From Megalobrama amblycephala (Eukaryota > Chordata > Actinopteri > Cypriniformes > Xenocyprididae), in the NCBI RefSeq assembly GCF_018812025.1, contig NC_063052.1, positions 25,667,726 through 25,731,725 of the forward strand: 64,000 nt of DNA, in the 5' to 3' direction. The position numbers and the translations under genes are program-made. Below the pieces are notes generated by a model. That model was given only the letters and a program-made list of their open reading frames with translations, ran no database searches and was not told where the DNA came from. How positions within the stretch are numbered: position 1 is the stretch's first letter; every line of letters starts with the position of its first letter. Shown here in pieces: positions 26,706-40,300 of the stretch.

Positions 26706-28010
26706 GCACATATATTATATTATATTATATTATATTATATTATATTTAGGGATGTCAAAATAACGCGTTAATTTCGATGAATTAATCTGAGAAAAAATAA
26801 CACGTTAAAAAAAATAACGCAGATTAATCCATTCCGTATTGACCTTTAAACCTGGAGCTGTTCTAGCCACCATTCGACTGTTCACACCAGATGCGACTTG
26901 CGCGAATAAAACGCGCTATTCACGTGTAGTTGGACGCTTGGACATTTTGAGTTTATTTGCTTCATTCGCTCGTGAAATTCACTTCACAACAGACGTGGGG
27001 GGCTCTCCCGCTCCTTTATGTGTTTCGCGCGAATCACGCGTTATGCGCGTCAAACGCTCGAAACGCTCAATTCGCGCGAATCGCGCCGCAGGATGTCTAT
27101 TCGCTTCTTTGCATTGACTTAACATGTAAATCACTGGACGTCAGTTAGCAATCACAGTTACCTTGGTGTTACGGCACACATCATCAAATCTTCTTCCTGA
27201 AGCACTTTTGAATGTATTTCCTTAGCATATTAGGTCATATTGTTGATTGTTATGGCCATTATTTGAAAAGTGAAAATAATAATAAAAGAGTTTTTGAACT
27301 TTAATGTCACTAATGCTGATTATTCATTGCTTCATTTGAATTGAAATATTTAATATAGCAAAAAATTATGTATGCGATTAATTTAGATTAATTAATCACA
27401 GAGTATGTAATTAATTAGATTAAAAATTTTAATCGATTGACAGCCCTAATTATATTATATTATATTATATTATATTATATTATATTATATTATATTATAT
27501 TATATTATATTATATTATATTATATATATTTTTAGTCAATTGTTTAGTCACTCAAAAAATTTTGGATAAACTGTATAACCAACTAATTTGTTAAACAGCG
27601 CTAGTTTTGTCGCCAAATCACTCTGTAAAAAATTGAGATAAAAGTAAGAGATAAATTTAATAATTTTTTAATATACAAAATAAAAGTTTGAGTTTGCATA
27701 ATATATGTGGGTGTACTGCCCTAATGCTGATAAATAATATTATTGTTAAAGTTAATGTTAAAGGGATAGTTCACCCAAAAATGACAATTATTCCATAATT
27801 TACTCACCCTCAAGCCATCTTCTTTCAGGCAAACACAATCGGAGGTATATTTAAAAATATCCTGGCTCTTCCAGACTTTAGAATGGTAGTGAATGGGGAG
27901 CCTGATTTTGAAGCAAAAAAAAGTGCATCCATCCATAGTAAAAGTACTCCACACAGCTCCAGGGGGTTAATAAAGGCCTTCTGAAGTGAAGCGATTGGGT
28001 TTTTATATAT

Positions 28011-28059
<49 letters not shown>

Positions 28060-31000
28060 TATAATCTTTATTAATTATGATACCTAGCTTTACCTAGATT
28101 TTTTACCTAGATTTTTTTTGCCTTCAAAATCGGGCCCCCCATTCACTGCCATTAAATAGCTTGAAAGAGCCAGGATATTTTTACATTTGTCTCCGATTGT
28201 GTTCATCTGAAAGAAGAAAGTCATAAGCCATGTTTCCACCGCAGGAACTTTCCCCAGGAACTAGGAACTTTGGGGTGGTACTCGGTGTGTTTCGACCACA
28301 GAATCCAGGGTCTAAATGAAGTTCCAGATAAAAAATTCCCCCTCAGAAAGTACCTGCTCGCTAAGTAGTACTTTTTCAAATTTCCAGAACTTTCGGGGGT
28401 GGGACTTGCTGACATGCTGATTTGTTGAGTTCACGCAGCATTTTGATTGGTTGACTCCACGCAGCATTTTATTTCAACCATTGTTTTTTTCAAAGTCTGT
28501 TGCGGTGCGTACAGTAAGAGTTTTGCTATTCAAATCAACAATGGAGTTTAAAAATATGACCGATGGTCTGACGACGAGGTTCAGGCTTTATTAAGCTTAT
28601 ATGAGGAGGACAAATCCAGCGGGAACCAGAAAGTCCCGTGCAGACCTACATCACCAGACTAATCTTCACAGTACTTTAGACCGCTATGGAAAGGCAGCTA
28701 GCAATAGGTCTGGGGGAAAAAAATTTCCTGGGACAAATTGTTCTGGGTAATTTTGGTGGAAACATGGTAATATACACCTTGGATGGCTTGAGGGTGAGTA
28801 AATAATGGGGTATTTTTCATTTTTGGGTGAACTATCCCTTTAAGGCTGATAACCAATAAATGGCCAATATTAAAATGATCTTATTCAAAAACTTGTTTTA
28901 ATTGCTACAAGTGACTTTAGGCATCACATCTTTATAATGTACACTATAAAAATGGATATCCGTTTTGAGATATGCAAAAGATCACAGTGTTATTATTAAA
29001 TTATTGTTTTTAAATTTTGAAGATTAACTTTAAGTGAGCATTAGATGACAGCAGCACAGGTCATCTAAATATAAAAATAGGGGAAAGTTCTCAAATCAGT
29101 ATTTCATTCCCAATTACGACTGGCTGATTGTACATTATCCCATCACACATTTACTGTATATTTGTAAACGCATTCAGATTGTCAAAATGGGAACCTAGCA
29201 CGTGTTTGAGAATGAGCCAGCTGTGGGGTGTCTTTATGTACCTGCGTCTGCAATTTGGAGGCTATGTGCAGGTTGTCATCTCTTCCCCTCAGCAGAGCTC
29301 TGAGGAAAGAGGAGTTCATCAAGAGAAATCTCCTGCTCCAGTGGAGCACGGCAACCCCTGTCAAACACACACACACTCAAAGACTCTCAGCGGCGCTTAT
29401 GTAAATTGATAAGTTTCAGAGACAGTGTGAGATTCCGACATTGTGCGGGGAGACACTGATGAAATCTTAACGCTTTTTTGCCCAGTGTGTCCTAAGTAAG
29501 AGCGAGCACAGGAAGGTGAACTATCAGCATACACTTCCTGACCCAGTCCTCCTGTTCTTACACTACACATAACATTATCAGATTCTGACAGATTTTTGAA
29601 TGTGTTCGACTGGAAGCGTTTTTGAAACAAATATTTCTTGTCGTGAAATTAGAAGGGAGTCTTTTTATAGATGATTTATTTTGTTGAAAGGGAATTGAAA
29701 GAATAGAATAGATAGAATTTATATACACGTATTTATACAGTACATTAAATATATTATAAATATACATTTGTATGTAAGTTTGTGGTCAGTAAGATTTTTT
29801 TTTACAGAAATTAATACTTTTATTCAGCAAGTATGCATTAAATTGATAAAAAATGACAGTAAAGACTGTTATGTTGTTACACAAAAAACTCTTTCAAATA
29901 ATAATGTTGTAATAATAATGAACTTTCTATTCATCAAAGAATGCTGAAAAAAAGTTTCCACAAAAATATTAAAGGATTAGTACACTTTAAAATGAAAATT
30001 ACCCCACAATTTACTCACCCTCAAGCATTCCTAGTTGTATATGACTCGGAGTTATATTAATCACCCTGATGCTCCAAATCTTTATAATGCCAGTGAACTA
30101 TAACCACCTGTTTAAAGCTCGAAAAAAAAGTGCATCCATCCATCAGAAACATACTCCATACCGCTCCAGGGGTTAATAAAGGCCTTCTGAAGCGAAGCAA
30201 AGCATTTGTGTTGGAAAAATATCCATATTTAACATGTTATAAATTAAAATAGCTAGCTTCTGCCAGACCGCCTTCCATATTCAACTTACGAAAAAAGGGC
30301 GTCGGACGTAGCACAAGCGTTTTGAACTGCAAGAGGCGTTACAGTTTCTTTTTTTTTTAACCCCCCGGAGCTGTGTGGAGTATGTTTATGATGGATGGAT
30401 GCACTTTTTTGAGCTTCAAACCGTTCCGTTCACTGCCATTATAGAGCTTGGAAGCATCAGAGTGGTTATTAATATAACTCCAACTGTATTCATCTGAAAG
30501 AAGAAAGTCATATACACCTAGGATGGCTTGAAGGTAAGTAAATCATGAGGTCATTTTCATTTTAAAGTGAACTAATCCTTTAAGAAGCACAACTGTTTTC
30601 AACATTGATAATAATAAGATATGTTTCTTAAGCACCAAATCAGCATATTACAATATTTCTGAAGGATCATGTGACGCTGAAGACTGAAGTAATGACTGCT
30701 GGAAATTCAGCTTTGCAATCATAGAAATAAATTACATTTTAAAATATATTAAAATAGAGAAACGTTATTTTAAATTGTAATAATATTTCACAATATTACT
30801 CAAATGGATCAAATAAATGCAGCCTTGGTGAGCATGTGATGTTACTTCTGAACCTGGAGCGCACTTTTGATATTTCTGCTTTGTGTCTCTCCAGGTGAGC
30901 TCTACGCAGTCTAATGGCAGTAGTGCGAGTTCCACACCCTCCCGTAAACCACAGCCGCCCGCACCGAAGGTCCGCAAGAGCGTGAGTAGCCGGATCCACG

Positions 31001-34000
31001 AGGCCGTGAAAGCCATCGCCCTCTGCCACAATGTTACACCGGTATACGAGTCCCGTGTTAACGGTGCCAGCGCTGAATCGGAGGGTACAGAGGCTGACCA
31101 GGACTTTAGCGATGACAACCGCACTTACCAGGCCTCCAGTCCTGATGAGGTAAGAACAATGGGACATCCTGAAAGATAACTAACTTATTTATTTAATGAC
31201 TTTGTTCGCTTGTGTTTATTTAAAAAAATGTATAGTACATTTCTGCAAAGACAATTTTGATTAGTATGTTTTTGTATTTAGCATTTCACCTCTCTTAGTA
31301 ATTTTTTGTAATTTGCATCTTAAGCAGTTCCAGAACAAAAAGCAGGGCTTTTTTTTTTTATTTCAATTTATTTTATTTAGAAATCAGACAGATTGCATTG
31401 ACACTGGTCTTCTCATTCCTCTAACGGTGTAATCCTATATATCGCTGCTTTAGTATTTATGACTCCCCCACTTTAGCCTTGAATTTACTGCCTTATTGGA
31501 TGGTAATATAGACTCTGTGTTAGTAGAGAAATCTGAGAGGGCTCAATAAATATCAGAAGCAGAGGGGGCATGGGTAGGTCACACACCAGGAAGGACTCGG
31601 TCATCATTTGTGTTGAGAGATCGTAGATATTTATAGATCCGTTGTAGAGCAACAATATTTTGAATGAGTTGTTGGTAAGAAAAGCACTAAATAAATGGCA
31701 GAAAAGGCACTGAGGCCAAACATATGTCACAATGGCAGCGGTCCTCAAATAGATGGAGGGATACGTCAGGTTTTTTTTAACAGAGAGGAATGAAGAACTG
31801 TTTAAGACTCGACTTTAAGGAATAATTCATCCAAAAATTACATTTCTGTCATTGATTACTCACTCTCATAATCTTCCAAAACTTTCTGTTGTGGAACTGT
31901 AAAGTGATTGCACTGCTTTTCGCCATACAATGAAAGTGAATGGTGACCGCACTGGTCTTCAAAAATGACGGAAACCACCATAAAAGTATTGTAACAGTAG
32001 GGTATACAAAAATATAACCCAAAAGTATCTATCCTTCACAGCCTCGTTTTATTTACTTATTTGCTTTTATGTCAGCTTGTGGAGCATTTCTTTTTTGTTG
32101 TCTCTGTAATAAAGAAAACCATATCTGTCTTGAACAGCGTGGGTGAGTACATGATGACAAAATATTTGTTTAGGTGAACTAACCTATTCAGATAATTCTG
32201 TACAATGTTTGCTGTTCACTTGCAGGATCTAATGAAGATGAACTAATGAAGGGCAGTCGGTTTCAAAGCATTGATTGTTTTCGAGAAAATGCGGCAGTCA
32301 TTACATAAATTGAGAATATTCCGGTGCTCTTTCATTTTTCCTTTATACAACCCAAGCATCTTTTTCTTCAGGACCTTCTGTAGACGTAGATATCTTTTGA
32401 GAGTGATAAAAGGAAAAAGAAATCTGTCCATCTCCCTCTTTAGTGGAATTGCCTGTCCTCTCTTCTCCCTTGATGTGTCTACTTATTTATTTTCTTTAAT
32501 GCCCAGGTCTTATCTCTCCAACGTCTTCACTCCGGGATTGATCAATATTTAATTTTCTCTGAGAGACTAGCGGTTAACACTAGTCTTTCTCTACGTGTCA
32601 CTCTCATCAGCGCCTGTGTCTATGTGTGCTCGCTCAAAGACCTCCAGCCTTTTCGACCTTTAATATGACAGACGCATAGCGATAATATTCCTAAAGAGAG
32701 CCGAGTTCAGGCATTGAATAACTCTGATGCCTTTCCGCACACTTACTTTAAGTCATTTGTGACCTTCGACCCTACTGTGTCAAGGGTCAGAGGTTTATCA
32801 TGACCTTTAATGATCGGACATTCTCACGAGCAAGACTGTTTGTTATGTCCGATAATGAAGTTTTACTTATGGGGGGTAATAGAAGTTCACTGATGGTTTT
32901 ATTAGTGGTTTTGGCTTATTCAGATGAGATGACAGTGTTCAGTGGCTGTTGACCTTTGCTTCTTCTAGGAAAAATATAGTATTGACCTCTAACCTTTTAG
33001 GCTATTAAATAGAAGCTGTCACAAAAAAGATGGGCCACTCGTACAAGAGTTATGGTATGTTCAATTTTTTTACGATGAGTTTTTTTTTGTTAGAATGATG
33101 TTAAAGTGGATGCGCTCTTTGTGTGGTTTTGATTAATAGATTGATCCGGTCTAATTTTGAAATCTGTAGTTTGGAAGTAGCATTTGTAATATGAATTTTG
33201 ATTTTGAAATTGTAATTATTTCAAATTATGCAGTGCACTGACATATAAAACATTCATGGAGAACTGAAAGTCATGAAAAGTCATTGCTCAAAAAATGTAC
33301 TGTTATAAAAACAATAAGTGAAAGATAGATTTCAGATAAACTTCTCTCAGCATATTCTTAGATGATGCTGCTCTGTCAGATAAAGCCATCTCCACTATGC
33401 CTTCTTTATGACGTTGTATCATATTTCCTGTCACATCTGGTCTCTTTATTAAATAACAGCCACGTCTTCATGTGGTCGTAGGTCACATAGTGCGGTTCCA
33501 ATCCTCTCCGCTTCTTGAAGGCGCAGTGATCTTGGTTTATGATTACAGCTTTTCTTCCTGTACTGCTGAAATGATTGATAGAGTGTATTAAAGGCTCTCC
33601 CCTGTGTCGTAAAACAGTTCCCTGCTAGTCTCCTGAAGGCATTTCCCCACCACCTGAGTTACACTTGTGTGTGTGTATGTGAGCGAGCGTGTGTGTGTGT
33701 GTGCTCTTGAGGGCATCGTTTAGCACTGTCAGGTTGATAGAAGACTGGCTAATTAGTCATATCACATTGAAATGTCATAAACAAGAGTTCTAGCTGTGCT
33801 GGGATGTGTCTAAGAGTAAAGAAAGCAGATTTAATCAGGGCTGCAAAGGAATTTAAAGGCAAGATTTGCAGGGATGGTTATGATCTTTCAGAGATAAACA
33901 ATAGGGTCAAGAAGTCTGAGACATAAAAATAAGATTTAAATTATTACATTTATTTCTAATGCATTGCTGTACTTTTATTATGACTTATATTATCAGTGTA

Positions 34001-34658
34001 ACAGCTACAGTAGATCTAAGGTTGAATTATAAAAGGATTAGTTAACTTCAGAATTAATATTTCCTGATAATTTACTCACCCCAATGTCATCCAAGAAGTT
34101 TATGTCTTTCTTTCTTCAGTTGAAAAGAAATTAAGATTTTTGAGGAAAACATTCCAGGATTTTTCTCCATATAGTGGACTTCAATGGCTGCCAACGGGTT
34201 AAAAGTCCAAATTGCCGTTTCAGTGCAGCTTCAAAGACCTCTACACGATCCCAGCCAAGGAATAAGGGTCTTATCTAGTGAAACAGTCCGTGATTTTCTA
34301 AAAAAATCTGTGATTTTTCTAAAAAACTTTTTAACCACAAATGCTTGTCTTGCACTAGCTCTGTGATGCGCCACGCATTACGTAATCATGTTGGAAAGGT
34401 CGCACGTGATGTAGGGTGAAGTACCGATCGAGTGTTTACAAAGCAAAAGTGCAAAGATTTAGTCAAACGACCTTTACAAAAAAAAGTTAAAACAACGATG
34501 TCGGGCGATTTTGAAGTTGGAGGAGAATATGAGATGGAGTTTTTCGCCCTACCACGGTACTTCCGCAAACGTCACGTGTGACCTTTCCAACATGATTACG
34601 TAATGTGTGGCGCATCGCAGAACTAGTGCAAGACGAGCATTTGTGGTTAAAAAGTAAA

Positions 34659-34693
<35 letters not shown>

Positions 34694-37326
34694 GATTATT
34701 TTGATAGACAAGACTCTTATTCTGCTGGAATCATGTAGAGCCCTTTGAAGCTGCATTGAAACTGCAATTTGGACCTTCAAACCGCTGAACACAGTGAAGT
34801 CTACTATATGGAGAAAAATCCTGGAATGTTTTCTTCAAAAACCTTAATTTCTTTTCAACTGAAGAAAGAAAGACATGAACATCTTGGATGGCATGGGGGT
34901 GAATAAATTATCAGGAAATGTTAATAGAGTGCCCCAGGGATGGCGCGTTTTTGTAGGCCAACCCGGAAGCTAGTGGCGCACGGGTTCCCTTGGTTGAAAG
35001 CCTATGTATTTTCCCCCATAGACTTTTGAAAAATCGCAGAAAATAAGCTCTGTGTTTAACAAAGGGTTATTACACTTACACGTTTTGTCTATCAAGATAA
35101 TCTTTACAAGTTAACACAACATTTATAGATTTTGAAGCCTAAATAAAGTTGTCAGATATAAAAGGCTAACAGTAGGCTATAAACGGACTACAGCACACCA
35201 TGGTCGCGGATCAACGTCGTCATCACCAAGCTTCCTCAAACTGTATTTAAAAAACAACTTTATTTATAAACATGCTCGCTGATTATGATCTGTGCTGTTA
35301 TGAATACTTTTCCACTTTTTCATGAGAAATGCTGTCCAAATGTCCCGTTTTTAGTGATGACGTCTAAAGTCCCCGCCAAAGGAAGTAGTCCCTTTTAGCA
35401 ATTTGTTAGCAACCGCCGATTTTAAGACACAGTAAAAGTTTAAAAAATCACAAGCAGGTTATAACTGGTGTGTTTTATGTCATAGATCAAAACGTGAAAG
35501 TATTTAGAGGCTTTGTTAACCACAGACCTTATTTCAGGCGATTTAGCAAAAACCAATTCAAAAAACCCTTTACGGCGTTGGAACCGGAAGTCCTAAAATG
35601 CTAACTCGCTTCCGGGTTTTGCCTACAAAATTGCGTCATCCCTGAGGCACGAGATCTCGCGAGACTAAAATGTGACGAGATTTCTCGTCGAGGCGAAAAG
35701 TAGTCTCGTGATATAGAGTGCCCCAGGGATGACGCGTTTTTGTAGGCCAACCCGGAAGTTAGTGGCGCGCGGGTTCCCTCGACTGAAAGCCTATTCATTT
35801 TTCCCATAGACTTTTGGAAAATCGCAGAAAATAAGCTCTGTGTTTAACAAAGGGTTATGACACTTACACGTTTTGTCTATCAAGATAATCTTTACAAGTT
35901 AACACAACATTTGTAGATTTTGAAGCCTAAATAAAGTCGTCAGATATAAAAGGCTAACAGGCTATAAACGGACTACAGCACACCATGGTCGCGGATCAAC
36001 GTCGTCACCACCAAGCTTCCTCAAACTTTATTTAGAAAACAACTCTATTTAAAAACATGCTCACTGATTATGATCTGCGCTGTGTATGAATACTTATCCA
36101 CTTTTTCATGAGAAATGCTGTCCAAATGTCCCGTTTTTAATGATGACGTCTAAAGTCCCCGCCAAAGGAAGTAGTCCCTTTTAGCAATTTGTTAGCAACC
36201 GCCGATTTGAAGACGCAGTAAAAGTTTAAAAAATCACAAGTGGGTTATAACTGGTGTGTTTTATGTCATAGATCAAAACGTGAAAGTATTTAGAGGCTTT
36301 GTTAACCACAGACCTTATTTCAGGAGATTTAGCAAAAACCCATTCAAAAAACCCATAGACTTTATGGCGTTGGAACCGGAAGTCCTAAAATGCTAACTCG
36401 CTTCCGGGTTTTGCCTACAAAAACGCGTCATCCCTGGGGCACTCTATTGCCATGACAGAGTGGTTAGGATGATTAGGAAAGAATATGCCACCGCTACCTT
36501 CACTTTACGCCTCCACTGTCGTTTTATTTTGTATTTAAATAAAAAACATTTAATTCAGTCGGATAACGGTCGCCGCCGCTCCATATTCACAGAGTACGCG
36601 CGATCGCTGAAAGTGAAAGTAAACGGGCGCGCGCATTCGATGTCAATACCCCGCATTTTGAAAGCGGCTCCCTGCTGCATGCAAATATCTCTCAATATGA
36701 AAGCTATTTTAGGCTGGGCAGTGTAGTTGCAACCATCTCTTAGCTCTGTATTTTTCTTAAATACTAATTTCTTAAAAATAGTGTGTAAAAATCTTGTCTC
36801 GTGAACTCAATCTCGAGTCTCGTCTCGTGAGATACCTGTCTCATCACACCCCTAGTTAATTCTGAAGTGAATTAATCCTTTAACATGAATTTAAGAAAGT
36901 TTTAGTATTTAGTTTGTGTCTCTTTTGCTTTAAGCACTAAAGCTGCATGAGCTCTCCACAAGATTGAATCCATATGAATCGAGCGGTTTAGACCAAATTT
37001 TCTGAAGAGAATCGAGACTTTTTGAGCTTCCGGAAGAGGTTTGTTCTTAGGTTAGGTTGAACTTCTGTTTATGTTCGCTGATCAAGGTTTATATGCGAGT
37101 AAATGCCTAAATTAAATCTGTTTCTCATAACAAGCGGTCAAGTCTCTTCCGAAAATTTGGACTAAACCATTCGATTTATATGGATTAGTTTTCCGATCTC
37201 TTTATGAACTTTTTGAAGCGTCAAAGTTTCAGCTGTAAAGGCAGTCTACGGAAGGAAATCTGACAGCATTCTGTCATCAAAAAGATCTTCATTTGTGTTC
37301 CGAAGGTTTGGAATAACATGTGTACT

Positions 37327-37358
<32 letters not shown>

Positions 37359-40300
37359 ATCAACCATAATATTAAAAAAACTATAAATAGTCCCAGCTCT
37401 TTAAAGATTATTTGATAATTGAGAGCAAAAAGTTGCATGTCACAAAACCACACATCTTTCACAACAAAACGTTCGTTCACTTGTTGTGTAGGTGGCTCTG
37501 GTGCGCTGGACTGAGAGTGTGGGTTTGACCCTGGTGAACAGAGACCTGATGTCCCTCCAGCTGAAGACCCCAGCCGGACACATCTTGACCTATTACATCC
37601 TCCAGATCTTCCCCTTCACCTCAGAGAGCAAGCGCATGGGCATCATTGTCAGGGTACGTCCCACTACAACACTATGTGTGTGAGCTTGTTTGTACAGTAT
37701 GTGTTCGAAATGACATATTTATCTCAATTCAAACTTTTTTAAAACATCTGGTGAGAATATAAATGTAAAAATATGTGTGTGTATTTGAACATGTTCCCTT
37801 TTTTTAGCCTGATTATGTGTCCTGGCTAGCTGTTTGTGTGTATATACTTCAGGACTCTGTACTTGAGCATTTCTGTGAGTGTGTTGTGTTTGTTTTCTGG
37901 TTTGTTTGTCGGTTACAGTTCATGCATAAGAGTATTGATGACTTAAGTTTTTGATATGTTTGTGTGGGAGAAAATTATCTCCATTTGACTTCTTTTTCAG
38001 TGATAACTTTAGGGGTCTAGGCACCATCGGTGTTGTCGTGTGCTCTACAGTTGAACATGCTAATGATTTAGACATATTTGGATATGTTTTTAAGTGTTCT
38101 CTTTTGAATTGATTATGTTTCAGGAGGAGGCTACTGGCGACATTACGTTTTACATGAAAGGGGCAGATGTTGCTATGGCGAGCATTGTACAGTACAATGA
38201 TTGGCTGGAGGAGGAGGTAAGAATGCATGAACCATTGTTGATAGAGAAAATCGGCATTCTGCTTTTTCATGTGGGCTGGTGAGCATATGAATAAACCTAA
38301 TTGTCTGTTTCTGTGACCCTTCTTGTTTTTGTTTGTTTATTTGCATATTTAATTGTTTTTGTATCCGATTCATAATCTATCTTTGCTCGCACACACACAA
38401 ACAATTGAATGCAATCAAAATAAATGCAGTACCTTTGTATTTGTTCCTCAAATGTAATTTATACACAAATACACACACACACAAACACACACAAAGAAAA
38501 ATGTCAGATCTTACAAATTTGGATGTATGTTGGATGTGACTGGTGCTAGTTGTCTAATTCTTCAGCTAAATTTAAACAGTAATGACACAAAATTACAAAG
38601 CTATAAAAATGTTAACAGGAATACAAAAATATACCATTTTTACATATTGCATGCAAGTTACACTGCTGTTCAAAAATTTGGTGTCAGTAAGACTTTTTCT
38701 AAAGAGATTTTATTCATCAAGGATGCTTTAAATTGATCAAAAGTGACCGTAAAAATTAGGGAAAAAATCTATCACTGTTTCCACAAAAATATTAAGCAGC
38801 ACAACTGTTTTCAACATAATAGTAAATGTTTCTTAAGCAGCAAATCAGCATATTAGAATGATTTCTGAAGGATCATGTTACACTGAAGACTGGAGTAATG
38901 ATGCTGAAAATTCAGATTTGCCATCACAAAAATAAATAACGTTTTAAATTGTATTCAAATATAAAACAGTTATTTTAAATAGTAATAATATTTCACAATA
39001 TTAATCTTTTTTACTGTATTTTCGATCAAATAAATGCAGCTTTGGTGAGCATTAGAAAATCTCCATGAATGGTAGTATCATACAGATGAAGTGCCATCTG
39101 AAATTTTCTTCTAAAATGAGAGTTTTTATTAGGCTCCTATGTTTAGGTTCAGTAATTTCACTTTAATGGCAATCAATAAGTCCTTTTCATTGCCGTTAAA
39201 GTGAAATAACTGAACATAAACATAGGAGTCTGATAAAAAATGAACATTTTAGAAGATAATTACAGATGGCACTTAGTTTTTGCACTGGAACTCTTCATAT
39301 ATATTCTAAGTTATAAAATTATAGTATAAACAAGTGTGTATATATATAATATAGTATATGACAACTTGTGTTTACTAGCCCCAGTTCCCCCTATGTCTGT
39401 AATTCCAACGCACTTCCTCGGTAGCTACCTGGTGTGGCGGCAATGTTTGTTGTGTTGAATCCCTTGTATGAATGACTTTATGAATAAATCCCTGTTGAAT
39501 TAAGAATCAACACATATGATAAGGTACCACTAAGCATAACAAACAGCTCAGCCTGTCCTAGCCTTTGTGATCAAGGACAATCAGCTCAGCCCATCATCAC
39601 ACATGCGTTTCTCGCTTTGATGATTACAATTTGTATTGGCAATATTCAGTCGATGAGGGGTGGAGATCAGGCTTATTAATTAATGAATGACCTCAATAAA
39701 GGCGTATGACTGGGAGCATCATGTCATAATCCTCATCGCCCTGTTCACAATATGCTATGTGTGTGTGTTAGACGCCTTTATGAGGACAGGTCAATAAGTA
39801 ATCACTGCATCACTTTCGCCAGTTGCATTTTCATATAAAAAATAAACCGCTGTCCCACATATTTTACAGTGTGCTCAAAGATTCCCACAGGCTCTGTTGT
39901 ATTTTTCACAATTGATCCTTCCTGTGTGTGTGTGTGTTTGCATATGTCTATTTGTGTGACAGTGTTTTGATGTTTCCTGTAAATACAATTGTGTTAAAAG
40001 CATTGTTTATATCTTTGTTCCAATGCTTTCTGTATACCAATTGAGTTCATTGTCTCACACAACGTGGCTTTAGCAGATGTAACTGTAGTTGTGTGTTGCA
40101 TTATTTTGTCTCAGTGTGGGAACATGGCCAGAGAGGGCCTCCGGACGCTGGTGGTGGCTAAGAAATCACTGACTGAAGAGCAATACCAGGACTTTGAGGT
40201 AAGATATAGACCAGCTTTGCTTCCACCCTCAGTAAGTTAAGTAAATTGATATATAGGTTATATATTTTTCAGCTTTTTAGTATTAAAGGGTTAGTTCACC

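Larger units (their letters stand above)
25630..30894 (+). other. atp9b intron 14 (5.3 kb)
   Basis: Contains CA and (ATATT)n repeats split by a hAT-like element (26747-27448), a nested TTAA MITE (27760-28845), a partly single-copy stretch (28850-29775) and another nested repeat (29778-30860). No extra exon recognised. Confidence 0.8.
34927..36852. mobile_element. Composite insertion: hAT-like outer element with two copies of a 730-bp MITE
   Basis: The right end TGTCTCATCACACCCCTA and inner runs of TCTCGTGAG-type words (35650-35711, 36790-36850) look like one non-autonomous element. Its expected left end is missing; in its place stands MITE copy 1. The host sequence resumes with GTTAATTC after CCCTA. 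Copy 2 lies wholly inside. Confidence 0.65.
34028..36884. mobile_element. TTAA-family MITE carrying nested insertions
   Basis: The left arm starts AAGGATTAGTTAACTTCAGA then ATTTACTCACCCC. The right arm reads GGGGTGAATAAATTATCAGG to about 34926, is interrupted, then finishes TTCTGAAGTGAATTAATCCT ending TTTAA. Arms share GTCCAAATTGCCGTTTCAG-type and TTTCTCCATATAGT blocks. Confidence 0.85.
31150..37491 (+). other. atp9b intron 15 (6.3 kb)
   Basis: Contains MITEs at 31817-32186 and 34028-36884 (the latter multiply nested), a fragment at 36960-37320, a (CTTT)n run at 37325-37359, and a mostly single-copy block at 32220-33850. No extra exon recognised. Confidence 0.8.
38217..40114 (+). other. atp9b intron 17 (1.9 kb)
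   Basis: Holds CA-rich repeats near 38456-38495, a nearly full 'CTGTTCAAAAATTTGG' repeat (38660-39065), a small palindrome (39072-39290) and a repeat-poor block (39530-39860). Confidence 0.75.

Noticed and set aside
30765..31167. Minus-strand frames of 119 and 123 codons
   Set aside because: Antisense shadows of atp9b exon 15.
36460..36726. 88-codon frame in the composite insertion
   Set aside because: Within transposon sequence, with no family resemblance and no splice or start context.
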